Source: Janibacter sp. Soil728 (GTDB lineage Bacteria > Actinomycetota > Actinomycetes > Actinomycetales > Dermatophilaceae). From it: a stretch of DNA of 64,000 nt. A model generated the notes under the pieces. It did not search any database and was not told the origin of the DNA. It saw only the letters and a list, made by a program, of their open reading frames with translations. The translations under genes were made by a program, and so were the position numbers. This document shows positions 1 through 8,579 of this stretch, piece after piece. Numbering within the stretch: the first letter of the stretch is position 1; the number at the start of each line of letters is the position of its first letter. The stretch is from assembly GCF_001428305.1 (NCBI RefSeq), contig NZ_LMRZ01000004.1, positions 345,399-409,398 of the forward strand, given 5' to 3'.

Positions 1-966
1 GTGACGTCGGGTGCCACCAGCGGTCTGACCGCGTACCTGAAGACCACGATCCGTTCGGGTTCGCGTGGTGCCGCCGTCAAGGCCCTGCAGCGTGAGCTGA
101 AGGTGACCGCGGACGGTGCTTTCGGTCCGCAGACGGAGCAGGCCGTCAAGGCCTTCCAGAAGGACAAGAAGCTCAAGGTCGACGGTGTCGTCACGCCCAA
201 CGTGTGGAAGGCCCTGGCCGGCAAGTCCTACACCAAGGACGGTGTGACGTCGGGTGCCACCAGCGGTCTGACCGCGTACCTGAAGACCACGATCCGCTCG
301 GGCTCGCGTGGTGACGCCGTCAAGGCCCTGCAGCGTGAGCTGAAGGTGACCGCGGATGGTGCCTTCGGTCCGCAGACGGAGCAGGCCGTCAAGGCCTTCC
401 AGAAGGACAAGAAGCTCAAGGTCGACGGTGTCGTCACCCCCAACGTGTGGAATGCCTTGGCCGGCAAGTCCTACACGAAGGTCGCCGCCACGAAGGCTCC
501 CACGGCGAGCGCCAAGGTCGTCACGACGACCGAGTTCGACAAGCTCCGTTCGACCGTCCTGGCGAGTGGTGCCCGCGGCGCTGAGGTCAAGGTGCTCCAG
601 CGAGCCCTGGGCGGCATCGCCGTGGACGGTTCCTACGGCAGCGGCACCGTCAAGGCAGTTCGTGCCTTCCAGGAGGCAGAAGGTCTGCGCGTCACGGGGA
701 TCGCCGACGAGAAGCTGTGGATCACCCTCGAGCGGCGGTCCTACCCCTTCCTGAGGTATCGCAGCACCGTCCTCAAGCCCGGCTCGTCGGGTCAGGCCGT
801 TCGCGCCCTCCAGGGTGCGCTCGGCCTCGAGGCCGACGGCGACTACGGCTCGGCGACCAAGGCCGCGGTCCGAGAGCTGCAGGCTCGTCACCACCTCACC
901 CGCACCGGCTATGTCGGCAGCGTGACGTGGCAGGCGCTCGAGCGCGAGGTCCGCTCGAAGAGCTGA
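1..966 (+). CDS. Peptidoglycan-binding repeat protein, 5' end outside window
   Basis: Four PG_binding_1-type repeats can be seen, each with the pattern GxxGxxVxxLQ, DGxFGxxT, AVxxFQ and a closing W. The domain normally binds peptidoglycan, so the protein probably acts in or on the cell wall. The first two repeats are almost identical in DNA (period 243 bases, 81 codons), whereas repeats three and four have diverged. No signal peptide is visible and the sequence opens inside a repeat, so the true start lies to the left and GTG at base 1 is not a credible start. A catalytic domain may sit in the missing part. Stop is TGA at 964-966, followed by a convergent hairpin. Confidence 0.85.
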   Translation: MTSGATSGLTAYLKTTIRSGSRGAAVKALQRELKVTADGAFGPQTEQAVKAFQKDKKLKVDGVVTPNVWKALAGKSYTKDGVTSGATSGLTAYLKTTIRSGSRGDAVKALQRELKVTADGAFGPQTEQAVKAFQKDKKLKVDGVVTPNVWNALAGKSYTKVAATKAPTASAKVVTTTEFDKLRSTVLASGARGAEVKVLQRALGGIAVDGSYGSGTVKAVRAFQEAEGLRVTGIADEKLWITLERRSYPFLRYRSTVLKPGSSGQAVRALQGALGLEADGDYGSATKAAVRELQARHHLTRTGYVGSVTWQALEREVRSKS

Positions 967-981
967 CCGCTCATCGCCGCT

Positions 982-1026
982 GAGGGCGTCACCGCGACCG
1001 CACGTCGGTCAGGCGGTGACGCCCTC
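982..1026. terminator. Bidirectional hairpin between convergent genes
   Basis: A 14-bp perfect stem (982-995 with 1013-1026) encloses a second stem GACCG/CGGTC (996-1000, 1006-1010). It lies between two convergent genes. The right arm is also the last codons of the minus-strand gene (stop at 1009-1011). There is no T-run, as is common in GC-rich actinobacteria. Confidence 0.65.
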
Positions 1027-1713
1027 GGCGTCTGCCCGTCGGCTGAGTGTCTGCTCGTCGGTCGGACCCAGGTGGACGACGAGCGAGCCTTCCGCCGACC
1101 ACACCGCCAAGGACGTGCGTAGGAGGGCCTCGGCCGACGGGTCGACGAGCTGGACCCTCGCTCCCTTCGTCGTGGGGGTGCTCGTGGAGCCGAGGTCCTC
1201 GTAGCTGGTCTCCTGCCCGGCCACGCGCAGGGCGATGTCGTCGCCCTGGGGCTCGTTCCATGCCGCGAAGAGGTCGCCGTGGGTGGACAGGTCGGCCGCC
1301 TCGTCCATGACCCCGTCGGGGAGCGCCAGCCCGGCGCCGCGCGCGAGCGCGGCCCGGGTCACCAGCACGGCCGGTCCGTCCTGGGGCAGCGCGGCAGGGT
1401 CGTCGGTCACGACGAGATCAGCCGAGCCCTCGCCGTCGAGATCGAGCACGGCACCGACCGACCAGACCGCCCAGGCCCAGTAGGTCAGGCGCCAGTGCGG
1501 GCGCATCGCGATGTGCACCACGGACCCGGGCTCGATGTCCCACTCCTCCTGCAGCGCGTTGGACGCCTTGCTGACCCAGTTGCCGAGGACCCGCGCCGAC
1601 AGCTCGACCCGCTCTCCGGCCGTGGGGCCGGGCAGGTCGTCGTAGCAGGTGATCCGCGGCGAGGCGGAGTCGATGCGCTGGAGGGTGGCGAGGACGTCGG
1701 CAGGAGTGGGCAT
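1009..1713 (-). CDS. TIGR03089 family protein (AMP-ligase-like fragment family)
   Basis: The 234-residue product matches the actinobacterial TIGR03089 family in length and style: an N-terminal stretch resembling the start of acyl-CoA ligases (PRITCYDD, GERVELSARVL, NWVSKASNAL) with no phosphate-binding loop or adenylation core, so it is unlikely to be a working ligase. Its function is not known. The start is ATG at 1713, exactly six bases after a minus-strand TAGGCT box (1720-1725), which indicates a leaderless mRNA. It diverges from the membrane glycosyltransferase gene, with only 49 bases between the two starts. Confidence 0.8.
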   Translation of the reverse strand: MPTPADVLATLQRIDSASPRITCYDDLPGPTAGERVELSARVLGNWVSKASNALQEEWDIEPGSVVHIAMRPHWRLTYWAWAVWSVGAVLDLDGEGSADLVVTDDPAALPQDGPAVLVTRAALARGAGLALPDGVMDEAADLSTHGDLFAAWNEPQGDDIALRVAGQETSYEDLGSTSTPTTKGARVQLVDPSAEALLRTSLAVWSAEGSLVVHLGPTDEQTLSRRADAEGVTA

Positions 1714-1719
1714 GGGGCC

Positions 1720-1755
1720 AGCCTACGAAGAGAGGGCCGCCCCGGCGGATAGCGT
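1720..1755. promoter_or_regulatory. Divergent leaderless promoters
   Basis: TAGGCT on the minus strand (1720-1725) is six bases from ATG 1713. TAGCGT on the plus strand (1750-1755) is seven bases from GTG 1763. Both fit TAnnnT -10 boxes placed for transcription to begin at the start codon. No clear -35 boxes are seen. Confidence 0.55.
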
Positions 1756-1762
1756 GGCCGCC

Positions 1763-3865
1763 GTGGAGATCCCGACGGCCGAACGCCCAGACCTGGCCCC
1801 CCTGCTGGAACGCGTCGTCGTCGCGGCGGCACTGTGGGTGGTTCTCCTCGGCTTCCTCGGCTCCGTCATCGCGTGGATCGGCGCGTGGATCCCGGTCGTG
1901 GGCTTCACGACGGCGCTCGTCACCGCGGCCCTCGCCGTGCGCCTCTCCCGGCACCTGCCCACCCCGGCCGGACGGCCTCTGGGCCCGGTGGCCGCAGGGG
2001 GGCTCGTCCTCGGGGTGCTCGCCGTGACCGTCTGGACCGGCGCGACGCACTCGGAGCAGGTTCTCCCGCGCCGAGATTCCGCGAGCTATCTGCAGGCGTC
2101 GATCTACCTGGCCGAGACCGGGAGCCGCCCGGTGGCCATCGACCCCGCCACGATCGGCGGGCCGCAGACGCTCGCAGAGGACGGACTGACGCTCGAGGCT
2201 CCCGCCTTCTACGAGATCGGGTCGCCGGCCGACCCTTCGGTGCAGCCGCAGTTCATGCCCGGACCGGCGCTGGTCTACTCGCTGCCGTGGTGGGCAGGTG
2301 GCTCGACCGCCACCCTGTGGACTCCTGCCGTCGTGGGTGGTCTGGCGCTGCTGGCGATCGGCCTGCTCGTCGGCAGGGTCGTCGGACCGTCGGCGGCGGC
2401 TCCGGCCGCGTTGCTCGTCGGCGCCTGCTTCCCGTGGCTGCACACGGCCCGCTCCACGTACTCCGAACCTCTCGCCGGCCTCACCCTCGGCGCCGGCTTC
2501 CTCGCCCTGACCCTGCTCCTCAGGGCAGCCGAGGACACTCACGACGACTCCCGTGACCGGACTGCGGGCGCGATGTGGCGCGGTGCTGCGCTGATCGCCG
2601 GTGTGCTCATCGGCGGCACCGCGATCGTGCGCATCGACGCCCTGCGCGAGACGATGCTGCTCATCCCCGTGGCGGCAGTGCTGCTCGCGAGGTCCAGGGG
2701 CTGGGCGCGCCACCTCCTGACCGGTGCGGTCGGCACGACCCTTGCGGGGTTCGCCGTCGCCGGCGTCATGAGCTGGCGCTACCTGGGCGAGATCGGAGGG
2801 TCGCTCGTGCCGCTCGTCGGACTCGTCGTGCTCATGTCGATCGGCTGCTGGTGGCTGCTGCGCCGGTCACGCGCCGGCTGGTCCCTGCCGGAGTGGCTCA
2901 CGGCTCGCCTCCCGGTGGTGCTCGCCGGGGGAGTGGTCGTCGTCGGCGTGCTCCTCGCCCTGCGGCCGTTGGCCCTGACGACCCGTCAGAACCCGCGTGA
3001 TCCCGGAGCCATGTACGTCGCGCGCATGCAGGCCGAGCTGGGACTGCCGATCGACGGCGGCCGCACCTATGCGGAGCACTCCGTCGACTGGCTCTCGTGG
3101 TGGGTCGGCCCGACCGCCCTGATCATCGCCCTCGTGACGCTGGCGGTCCTGGCCCGTCGCCTCGGGACCTGGTGGGCGAAGGGAGGGTCCCTCCCGGCGT
3201 GGAGCGCGGCCCTCTTCGTCACGACCGGCTCGACCCTCCTGACGCTGGTGCGGCCGGGGATCACCCCAGACCACCCGTGGGCCGATCGACGACTGCTCAT
3301 CGCCCTTCCCCTCGCGTTGGTGCTGTGCGTCGCTGCTGCGTGGTGGGCGGGCGCTCGGGCTCGCGGACGGTGGGGGACCTCAGCGGGTGCCGCTGTCCTC
3401 GTCGTCCTCCTGGCCGCGACCACCGTCCCGACGATCATGGCGACGTGGCCGCACCGCGCCGAGCGGGTGGAGGCCGGAGGCCTGGCCGCTGCCCAGACCT
3501 ACTGCGATGCCCTCGAGCCGGGAGACGTGGTCCTGGCCGTGGACGACTGGGCGGTCAACCACTGGACCCAGGTGACGCGGGGCATGTGCGGGGTGCCTTC
3601 CATCGCGACGACCGGGAAGTTGCGTGATGACCCCGACCAGGTCCTCGCCGCTGCCCGACGGCTCGACGACCGGGTCCGCGCCCGTGGCGGCAGGGTGTTG
3701 CTCGTGGCGCACAAGGAGCCGCAGACGCTGCAAGACCTGGGTGCCGCCGACGTTCGGGTCGTCCTCGACACGCAGCTCATGGAGGACCCCCATGCCCTCA
3801 CCCAGAGGCCCGATCAGTTGGACCCGCTGCGCCTCGTCGTGTGGACGGGTCGCGTCCCGAGATGA
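1763..3865 (+). CDS. Polytopic membrane protein, GT-C glycosyltransferase-like
   Basis: About 700 residues with roughly 12 hydrophobic segments and a soluble C-terminal part of about 150 residues. The first large loop holds LPRRDSASYLQASIYLAETG, an acidic/aromatic loop typical of GT-C (GT39/PMT-like) enzymes that use lipid-linked sugars. The likely role is sugar transfer at the outer face of the membrane; donor and acceptor are unknown. The start is set at GTG 1763 because a TAGCGT box ends seven bases upstream; an in-frame GTG at 1754 lies within that box, and an ORF from 1649 would run through the divergent gene. The next genes (GT4, flippase-like, methyltransferase) suggest a polysaccharide or glycolipid assembly group. 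Confidence 0.65.
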   Translation: MEIPTAERPDLAPLLERVVVAAALWVVLLGFLGSVIAWIGAWIPVVGFTTALVTAALAVRLSRHLPTPAGRPLGPVAAGGLVLGVLAVTVWTGATHSEQVLPRRDSASYLQASIYLAETGSRPVAIDPATIGGPQTLAEDGLTLEAPAFYEIGSPADPSVQPQFMPGPALVYSLPWWAGGSTATLWTPAVVGGLALLAIGLLVGRVVGPSAAAPAALLVGACFPWLHTARSTYSEPLAGLTLGAGFLALTLLLRAAEDTHDDSRDRTAGAMWRGAALIAGVLIGGTAIVRIDALRETMLLIPVAAVLLARSRGWARHLLTGAVGTTLAGFAVAGVMSWRYLGEIGGSLVPLVGLVVLMSIGCWWLLRRSRAGWSLPEWLTARLPVVLAGGVVVVGVLLALRPLALTTRQNPRDPGAMYVARMQAELGLPIDGGRTYAEHSVDWLSWWVGPTALIIALVTLAVLARRLGTWWAKGGSLPAWSAALFVTTGSTLLTLVRPGITPDHPWADRRLLIALPLALVLCVAAAWWAGARARGRWGTSAGAAVLVVLLAATTVPTIMATWPHRAERVEAGGLAAAQTYCDALEPGDVVLAVDDWAVNHWTQVTRGMCGVPSIATTGKLRDDPDQVLAAARRLDDRVRARGGRVLLVAHKEPQTLQDLGAADVRVVLDTQLMEDPHALTQRPDQLDPLRLVVWTGRVPR

Positions 3866-3879
3866 CCGCACCGGTCGCA

Positions 3880-3885
3880 TAGGCT
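3880..3885 (+). promoter_or_regulatory. -10 box of the GT4 group
   Basis: TAGGCT eight bases before ATG 3894, placed for a leaderless transcript that starts at the small leader ORF rather than at the glycosyltransferase start (3931). Confidence 0.5.
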
Positions 3886-3893
3886 TCCCCGAG

Positions 3894-3938
3894 ATGAGCG
3901 AGCACCACGACACCGAGCCGACTGTCCCCGATGAGTGA
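3894..3938 (+). CDS. Putative 14-residue leader peptide
   Basis: A 14-codon ORF (MSEHHDTEPTVPDE) starts eight bases after a TAGGCT -10 box. Its stop TGA (3936-3938) lies just inside the start of the GT4 gene (ATG 3931), which has no ribosome binding site of its own. I infer a leaderless leader ORF that hands ribosomes to the downstream gene by termination-reinitiation. The peptide resembles nothing I know. It may instead be a chance ORF. Confidence 0.4.
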   Translation: MSEHHDTEPTVPDE

Positions 3939-5832
3939 CGCCTCGCTGAAGATCGCGGTCGTCGGGCCGACCCACCCCTACAAGGGCGGTGTCGCCTCGC
4001 ACACCACGACGCTCGCCCACGAGCTCGAGGCAGCGGGCCACGACGTCACGCTCGTGTCCTGGAGCCATCTCTACCCGAGCTTCTTCTACCCGGGCGAGCA
4101 GTCGGTCCCCAGCTCCGGCGACCCGGACGTCCCTCCCTTCGCTCGCACGGTGCGAGCCCTGTCGTGGGCGCGCCCCGACTCCCTCGTGCGGGCCGGCCGT
4201 CGGCTCCGCGACGTCGACCTGATCATCGTCGTGCACGTCATCCCGCCCGTGGTGCCGCTCCACCTCACCCTGCTGCGTGCCGCGGGTGTCGGACGTACGG
4301 CGCTCGTCGGCCGCGGCCCCCGCACCGTCGTCATCGCGCACAACGTGCTGCCGCACGAGCCACACCCGGGTGACGCCGCTCTGATGCGTACCTTCTTCCG
4401 CCGGGTCGACGCCGTCGTCGTCCACTCCGCCGAGCAGTCGCGCCTGGCCCGTGAGCTCGACGCCGAGCACGTCGTCGTCACGGACCTGCCTCCCCACCTG
4501 CCCGGAGGCGACCCCGTCGACCGCCGCGACCATCAGGGACCGGCCCGACTCCTCGCCCTGGGGCTCGTTCGGGCCTACAAGGGGATCGATGTGCTCATGC
4601 GCGCGATGCTGCGGGTGCCAGACGTGACGCTCACGGTCGCCGGGGAGATCTGGGGCGACACCGGCGACGAGATCCGTCGACTGGCCGAGCACCGAGACCT
4701 GCGAGACCGGGTGCAGATCCACAGCGGGTACGTGCCTGCCGAGCGGATCGCGCCGCTGCTGGCCCAGCACGACGTGCTCTCGCTGACCTACCGCAGCGCC
4801 ACCGCGAGCCAGAACGTCCTGCTCGCCCACCAGCACGGTCTTGCGGTCCTCGCCTCCGACGTGGGGACCTTCGGGGACCAGGTGCGCGACGGTGTGGACG
4901 GCTACCTGGTCCCGCCCGAGGACGAGGACGCGCTCGTCGAGGTCCTCCAGCGCCTGAGCGACCCCACCGAGGTCGCCCGCATCCGCGCCGGCGTCACCCA
5001 GCCGGACCTGCAGGCGCCATGGGTCCGCTACGTCGGCACCCTCGAGGCACTCAGCTCGGCCGACGTGATGGCCGACCCCACCCGCCCGGCCCCTGTGCGC
5101 CGCCGATCCCGGCTCGGTCGGGTCGCCGACCGGGCAGAGGACCTCGTGAGCCTCGCCAGGCTCGCTCGGGCCCGACGCAGTCCCCGGCTGGACCTCGACC
5201 GCTCCGACTTCCCGTCCTGGGTGCGGGCCACCGACGTCCTGGCCCACGACGAGGACGCCCGACGGGCCCGCGACGCCGCGCGTGAGATCGGTCTGCCGCG
5301 CGGCGGCGACGAGATCGCGGAGTGGGCCGCGCTCGGCGCGCTCGAGGTGCTCGTCACCATGCGGGACCAGGGACGACGCGAGGCCCTGATCATCGACGCC
5401 TCCGGGGGCGGGTCGCCCTTCGGTCGGTGGGCCCGTGCCGCCGGCTACGCACCCGTGGAGGTCGAGCTGACCGGCGCGCGATCGTCCATGACGCTGCTCG
5501 ACGTGGACACCGCCACCTTGGACTTCGTCACCCGGCTGCACCCCGATGACGCCGGCGCGAGTGACGTCGACGAGACCCTCACCCAGGCCGGGTGGGCGCT
5601 GCGGGCCGGTGGCCTGCTGTGCCTCACGCTGCCGATCGGCGGCAGCGCGGACGACGTCATCGGGGGAGCGGCCGACCTGCGGGCCGTCGTCGCGCGGGCC
5701 GCCGACGCAGGGCTGGACCTCGTCGGCGACGTGGACGGCGACCTCACCGCGCGCCTGCGGCACGCCTCCCGGGTCAGCTCTGACCCGGACGCGGCCCACG
5801 CCCTCGTCCGCCTGACGCTGCGCCGCCGATGA
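3931..5832 (+). CDS. GT4 glycosyltransferase fused to a methyltransferase-like domain
   Basis: Residues 1 to about 380 form a family 4 (GT-B fold) glycosyltransferase: the N-terminal motif VVGPTHPYKGGVASHTTTLA, the central ARLLALGLVRAYKGIDVLMRA of the nucleotide-sugar domain, and LASDVGTFGDQVRDGVDGYL near the donor site. Residues about 400 to 633 are separate: a glycine-rich loop (LIIDASGGGSPFG), an acidic strand and a late LRAGGLLCLTLPI motif look like a class I SAM methyltransferase, although the SAM loop is not canonical. The protein probably transfers a sugar at the cytoplasmic face during envelope polysaccharide synthesis. It overlaps the next gene by ATGA. There is no Shine-Dalgarno at the start. 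Confidence 0.75.
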   Translation: MSDASLKIAVVGPTHPYKGGVASHTTTLAHELEAAGHDVTLVSWSHLYPSFFYPGEQSVPSSGDPDVPPFARTVRALSWARPDSLVRAGRRLRDVDLIIVVHVIPPVVPLHLTLLRAAGVGRTALVGRGPRTVVIAHNVLPHEPHPGDAALMRTFFRRVDAVVVHSAEQSRLARELDAEHVVVTDLPPHLPGGDPVDRRDHQGPARLLALGLVRAYKGIDVLMRAMLRVPDVTLTVAGEIWGDTGDEIRRLAEHRDLRDRVQIHSGYVPAERIAPLLAQHDVLSLTYRSATASQNVLLAHQHGLAVLASDVGTFGDQVRDGVDGYLVPPEDEDALVEVLQRLSDPTEVARIRAGVTQPDLQAPWVRYVGTLEALSSADVMADPTRPAPVRRRSRLGRVADRAEDLVSLARLARARRSPRLDLDRSDFPSWVRATDVLAHDEDARRARDAAREIGLPRGGDEIAEWAALGALEVLVTMRDQGRREALIIDASGGGSPFGRWARAAGYAPVEVELTGARSSMTLLDVDTATLDFVTRLHPDDAGASDVDETLTQAGWALRAGGLLCLTLPIGGSADDVIGGAADLRAVVARAADAGLDLVGDVDGDLTARLRHASRVSSDPDAAHALVRLTLRRR

Positions 5833-6836
5833 GCACGACAGGGGCGAGTCTGCAGCCACCTCGGCGCCGCGGCCGCAAGAAGGTGCTCGACGTGCTGCGC
5901 ATCGGCTTCCTCGTGGTCGTCCTCGTCGCGGTGGGCATCGCGCTGTGGAGCAACTGGGCAGAGGTCCGGGGTGACCTGCGCCGGCTCGGTCCGGTGACCC
6001 TCCTCTCGGCCACGGCCTTCGCTCTCCTGTCGCCCTTCTTCACCGTCCTCGGGTGGCGGGTGCTGCTCGCCGACCTCGGCTCGCGCCTGCACATCGCCCC
6101 GGCCAGCGGGGTCTTCTTCGTCGGGCAGCTGGGCAAGTACCTGCCCGGCTCGGTCTGGTCGGTCGTCGTGCAGACCGAGATGGCCGCCAAGCTCGGCGTG
6201 CCGCGGCGCCGCAGCGCGGTCGTCGGGCTCCTGTGCATCGCGCTGTCGGCGCTCACCGGGATGATCGCCGGTCTACCGGCCCTGCCCGTGCTCCTCACCC
6301 GCGGCGACACCGCCATCCCGTGGTGGTCGCTGCTGCTCATCATCGCGGTGCTCGCAGTCCTGCTCTGGCCGCCACTGCTCAACTGGGGCATCCGCACCAT
6401 GCTGCGCATCCTCGGCCGCGAACCCCTGGACCATGCCCTGACCCCCGCCGCGGTCGGCCTGTCCAGCCTGTGGTTCCTGCTGTCGTGGCTCGTGGGAGGG
6501 CTGTCCGTGTGGGTCATGGCCCGCAATGTCGCGCCCGACGACGCCGACGCCTCGAGGCTCCTGCTCGTCGCCGTCTCGGGCTATCTCCTGGCCGCAGGCA
6601 TCGGCATGTTCAGCATCGTCGTGCCGGCCGGAGTGGGCGTGCGCGACGGTGTCATGGTCCTGCTCCTCACCACGCAGATGCCGATCTCGGCCGCGACCGC
6701 GGTCGTCGTCGTCGCGCGATTCCTCACCGTCCTCGCTGATGTCGTCTGGGCGGGTATCGGCTGGCTCTGGGCGAAGTCCCACCACCTGCTGCCCGGCGGA
6801 CCCGCGCCGGACCTCGACCCGACCCCCTCCTCGTAA
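5829..6836 (+). CDS. Flippase-like membrane protein (LPG_synth_TM / YbhN family)
   Basis: The 335-residue protein has about eight membrane segments and the family motifs GWRVLLADLG, FFVGQLGKYLPGSVWSVV and a C-terminal VVPAGVGVRDGVMVLLL. This family includes the integral part of lysylphosphatidylglycerol synthetases and YbhN-like proteins; members beside glycosyltransferases are annotated as flippase-like, but direct substrates are rarely known. Translation is coupled to the GT4 gene (ATGA overlap at 5829-5832). Context suggests a part in moving or assembling a lipid-linked glycan. Confidence 0.75.
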   Translation: MSTTGASLQPPRRRGRKKVLDVLRIGFLVVVLVAVGIALWSNWAEVRGDLRRLGPVTLLSATAFALLSPFFTVLGWRVLLADLGSRLHIAPASGVFFVGQLGKYLPGSVWSVVVQTEMAAKLGVPRRRSAVVGLLCIALSALTGMIAGLPALPVLLTRGDTAIPWWSLLLIIAVLAVLLWPPLLNWGIRTMLRILGREPLDHALTPAAVGLSSLWFLLSWLVGGLSVWVMARNVAPDDADASRLLLVAVSGYLLAAGIGMFSIVVPAGVGVRDGVMVLLLTTQMPISAATAVVVVARFLTVLADVVWAGIGWLWAKSHHLLPGGPAPDLDPTPSS

Positions 6837-6847
6837 GGTGATCTCCC

Positions 6848-7696
6848 ATGTCTGACTCCACCTCCTCCAGCCAGGTCGCCGCGCCCCCCGGAGGGCGGCT
6901 CCTGGCCGTCGCCAAGCGGGGCGCCGAGCATCTCCTGTGGGGCCGGGTGGCCGTCCAGCGTCGGCTCGAGGCCCTGGCGAAGGGGGACCGGCCGCTCCCG
7001 ACGAGCGTCGCGCCCACAGGTGTGCTCACGGACGCCGCCACCTGGCGCCGGGCCACGGCCGAGGCCAAGCGACTGCGCCTCCCGCTGCACCGCGACCTGC
7101 CCAAGAACTGGGATGCGCTCGGCGCCGTCGCCGCCGTCCTCGACCTCGTCGACGACGGGACGCGCAGCGCGCGGATCATGGATGCCGGCAGCGCGCGGTA
7201 CTCACCGGTCCTGCCGTGGCTGCGCCTCTACGGCTTCGGCGCGGCAGCCGGCTCGCTCATCGGCATCAACCTCGAGTTCGGGTCGCAGGTCACCCGCGAC
7301 GGCGTCGTCTTCCGCTTCGGCGACGTCACCGACACCGGGTTGCCCGCCGGCCACCTCGACGCCATCACCTGCATGTCGGTCATCGAGCACGGGGTGCCGC
7401 TCGAGGGCTTCATCGCGGAGTCGGCCCGGCTGCTGCGCACCGGAGGCGTCCTCGCGGTCTCCACCGACTACGACCAGGACCCGCCGGACACCACCGGCAA
7501 GGTGATCTACGGGTCCCAGGTGCACATCTTCTCGCCCCAGGAGATCCGCGACCTCGTGGCGATGGCCGATCGTCACGACCTCGAGCTGGTCGGCACGCTC
7601 GACGACCGGGCGCTGTCGCACACGGAGCGACCCGTCCACTGGGGCAGGGTCGACCTCGACTACACCTTCATCCTCCTGACCTTCCGCAAGCGCTGA
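6848..7696 (+). CDS. Class I SAM-dependent methyltransferase
   Basis: The 282-residue protein has a methyltransferase core from about residue 95: ARIMDAGSARYSPVLPWL (motif I, modified), GVVFRFGDVTDTGLP, CMSVIEHG and LLRTGGVLAVSTDY. No substrate-specific domain is evident. It follows the flippase-like gene by 11 bases, and a TAAGGT box (6834-6839), eight bases before ATG, overlaps that gene's stop codon, so it may have its own leaderless transcript. It probably modifies a sugar or lipid product of the group. The 3' end overlaps the convergent gene by 37 bases. Confidence 0.75.
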   Translation: MSDSTSSSQVAAPPGGRLLAVAKRGAEHLLWGRVAVQRRLEALAKGDRPLPTSVAPTGVLTDAATWRRATAEAKRLRLPLHRDLPKNWDALGAVAAVLDLVDDGTRSARIMDAGSARYSPVLPWLRLYGFGAAAGSLIGINLEFGSQVTRDGVVFRFGDVTDTGLPAGHLDAITCMSVIEHGVPLEGFIAESARLLRTGGVLAVSTDYDQDPPDTTGKVIYGSQVHIFSPQEIRDLVAMADRHDLELVGTLDDRALSHTERPVHWGRVDLDYTFILLTFRKR

Positions 7697-8538
7697 CCCG
7701 ACGGTTCACGGGGCAGGGTGACGAGCAGCGGCGACAGGGCCTCCTCGTAGGCAGCGCCATCGGCCGGCCGGTCGCTGAGCAACCGGAAGATTGCCGCCCG
7801 CACCATCGCCTGCCGTCGCGCGCCCAGGGTCCAGGCCGTCATCGCCTCGGGGTCGGCGGCGAGCCACAGCACGCTGTCGAGCACCGCGGTCGCCTCGGCC
7901 CACAGGGCCGGCCGCCAGTACGGGCTGACGTCGATCACCACCGGTGCGCCGTCGGGGTCGAGCAGGATGTTGCCGGCGAGGTCGCCGTGGACCAGATGGT
8001 CCGGGCCCATGTCGGTGGTGTCGCGGGCCCGGGACAGGCGGCGCAGCAACCGCTCACCGGCTGGGTCCAGGGTGCCTGACGGCAACGGCAGCTGCTCGAA
8101 GGCAGTCCGCTCCGCCACCGCCCACCGATCGGCCACGGCGGGGTCGGTGGGCAGACGGTGGGCAGGTGGCCACGACGAGACCGCGCGGGCCAGCTCCGCG
8201 TGGAGGATCGCGCCTACCGCGCTCGTCGCGGCCAGGTCCCTCAGCTGCTGGGTCCCCGGCTCGTAGCGGGTGGCGCCCCATCCCTCGACCACCCAGCTGC
8301 CGTCGCGTGCCGGGACGGGCATGGCGATGCGCAGGTCGCGACGGTCCCGCCCCGGGCGGCTGTCGAGATCCGCCGCCAGCCGCGCCAGGAGAGGGTTGAG
8401 CAGGTCGAGGGTGGCCGGGTCGCGGTCCGGCGACAGGACGAGGTCGCCGGCGCGCACGCTGTGGCCCTGCCCGCCGGGCACCGGGGTGAGGTCCCCGGGC
8501 ACGGCGAAGAGGTCCAGCACGTGCTCGCTCGGTCGCAT
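7660..8538 (-). CDS. TIGR02569 family protein (kinase-like)
   Basis: The protein resembles the actinobacterial TIGR02569 family, which has an aminoglycoside-phosphotransferase-like fold. The key sites are the catalytic loop VHGDLAGNILLD (around residue 195) and the following VVIDVSPYWRP in place of a DxD metal site. Its substrate is unknown. I chose ATG 8538 because a minus-strand TAGCGT box (8546-8551) ends seven bases before it, which fits a leaderless mRNA; ATG 8544 and a longer ORF start at 8571 are less likely. The 3' end overlaps the convergent methyltransferase gene, an unusually tight arrangement. Confidence 0.75.
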   Translation of the reverse strand: MRPSEHVLDLFAVPGDLTPVPGGQGHSVRAGDLVLSPDRDPATLDLLNPLLARLAADLDSRPGRDRRDLRIAMPVPARDGSWVVEGWGATRYEPGTQQLRDLAATSAVGAILHAELARAVSSWPPAHRLPTDPAVADRWAVAERTAFEQLPLPSGTLDPAGERLLRRLSRARDTTDMGPDHLVHGDLAGNILLDPDGAPVVIDVSPYWRPALWAEATAVLDSVLWLAADPEAMTAWTLGARRQAMVRAAIFRLLSDRPADGAAYEEALSPLLVTLPREPSGQRLRKVRRMKV

Positions 8539-8579
8539 GGCCATCACGCTAGGGCACGACGCGAGGCACAATCGATGGC

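Noticed and set aside
3814-5859. 681-codon minus-strand ORF
   Set aside because: Antisense of the GT4 gene, no recognisable motif.
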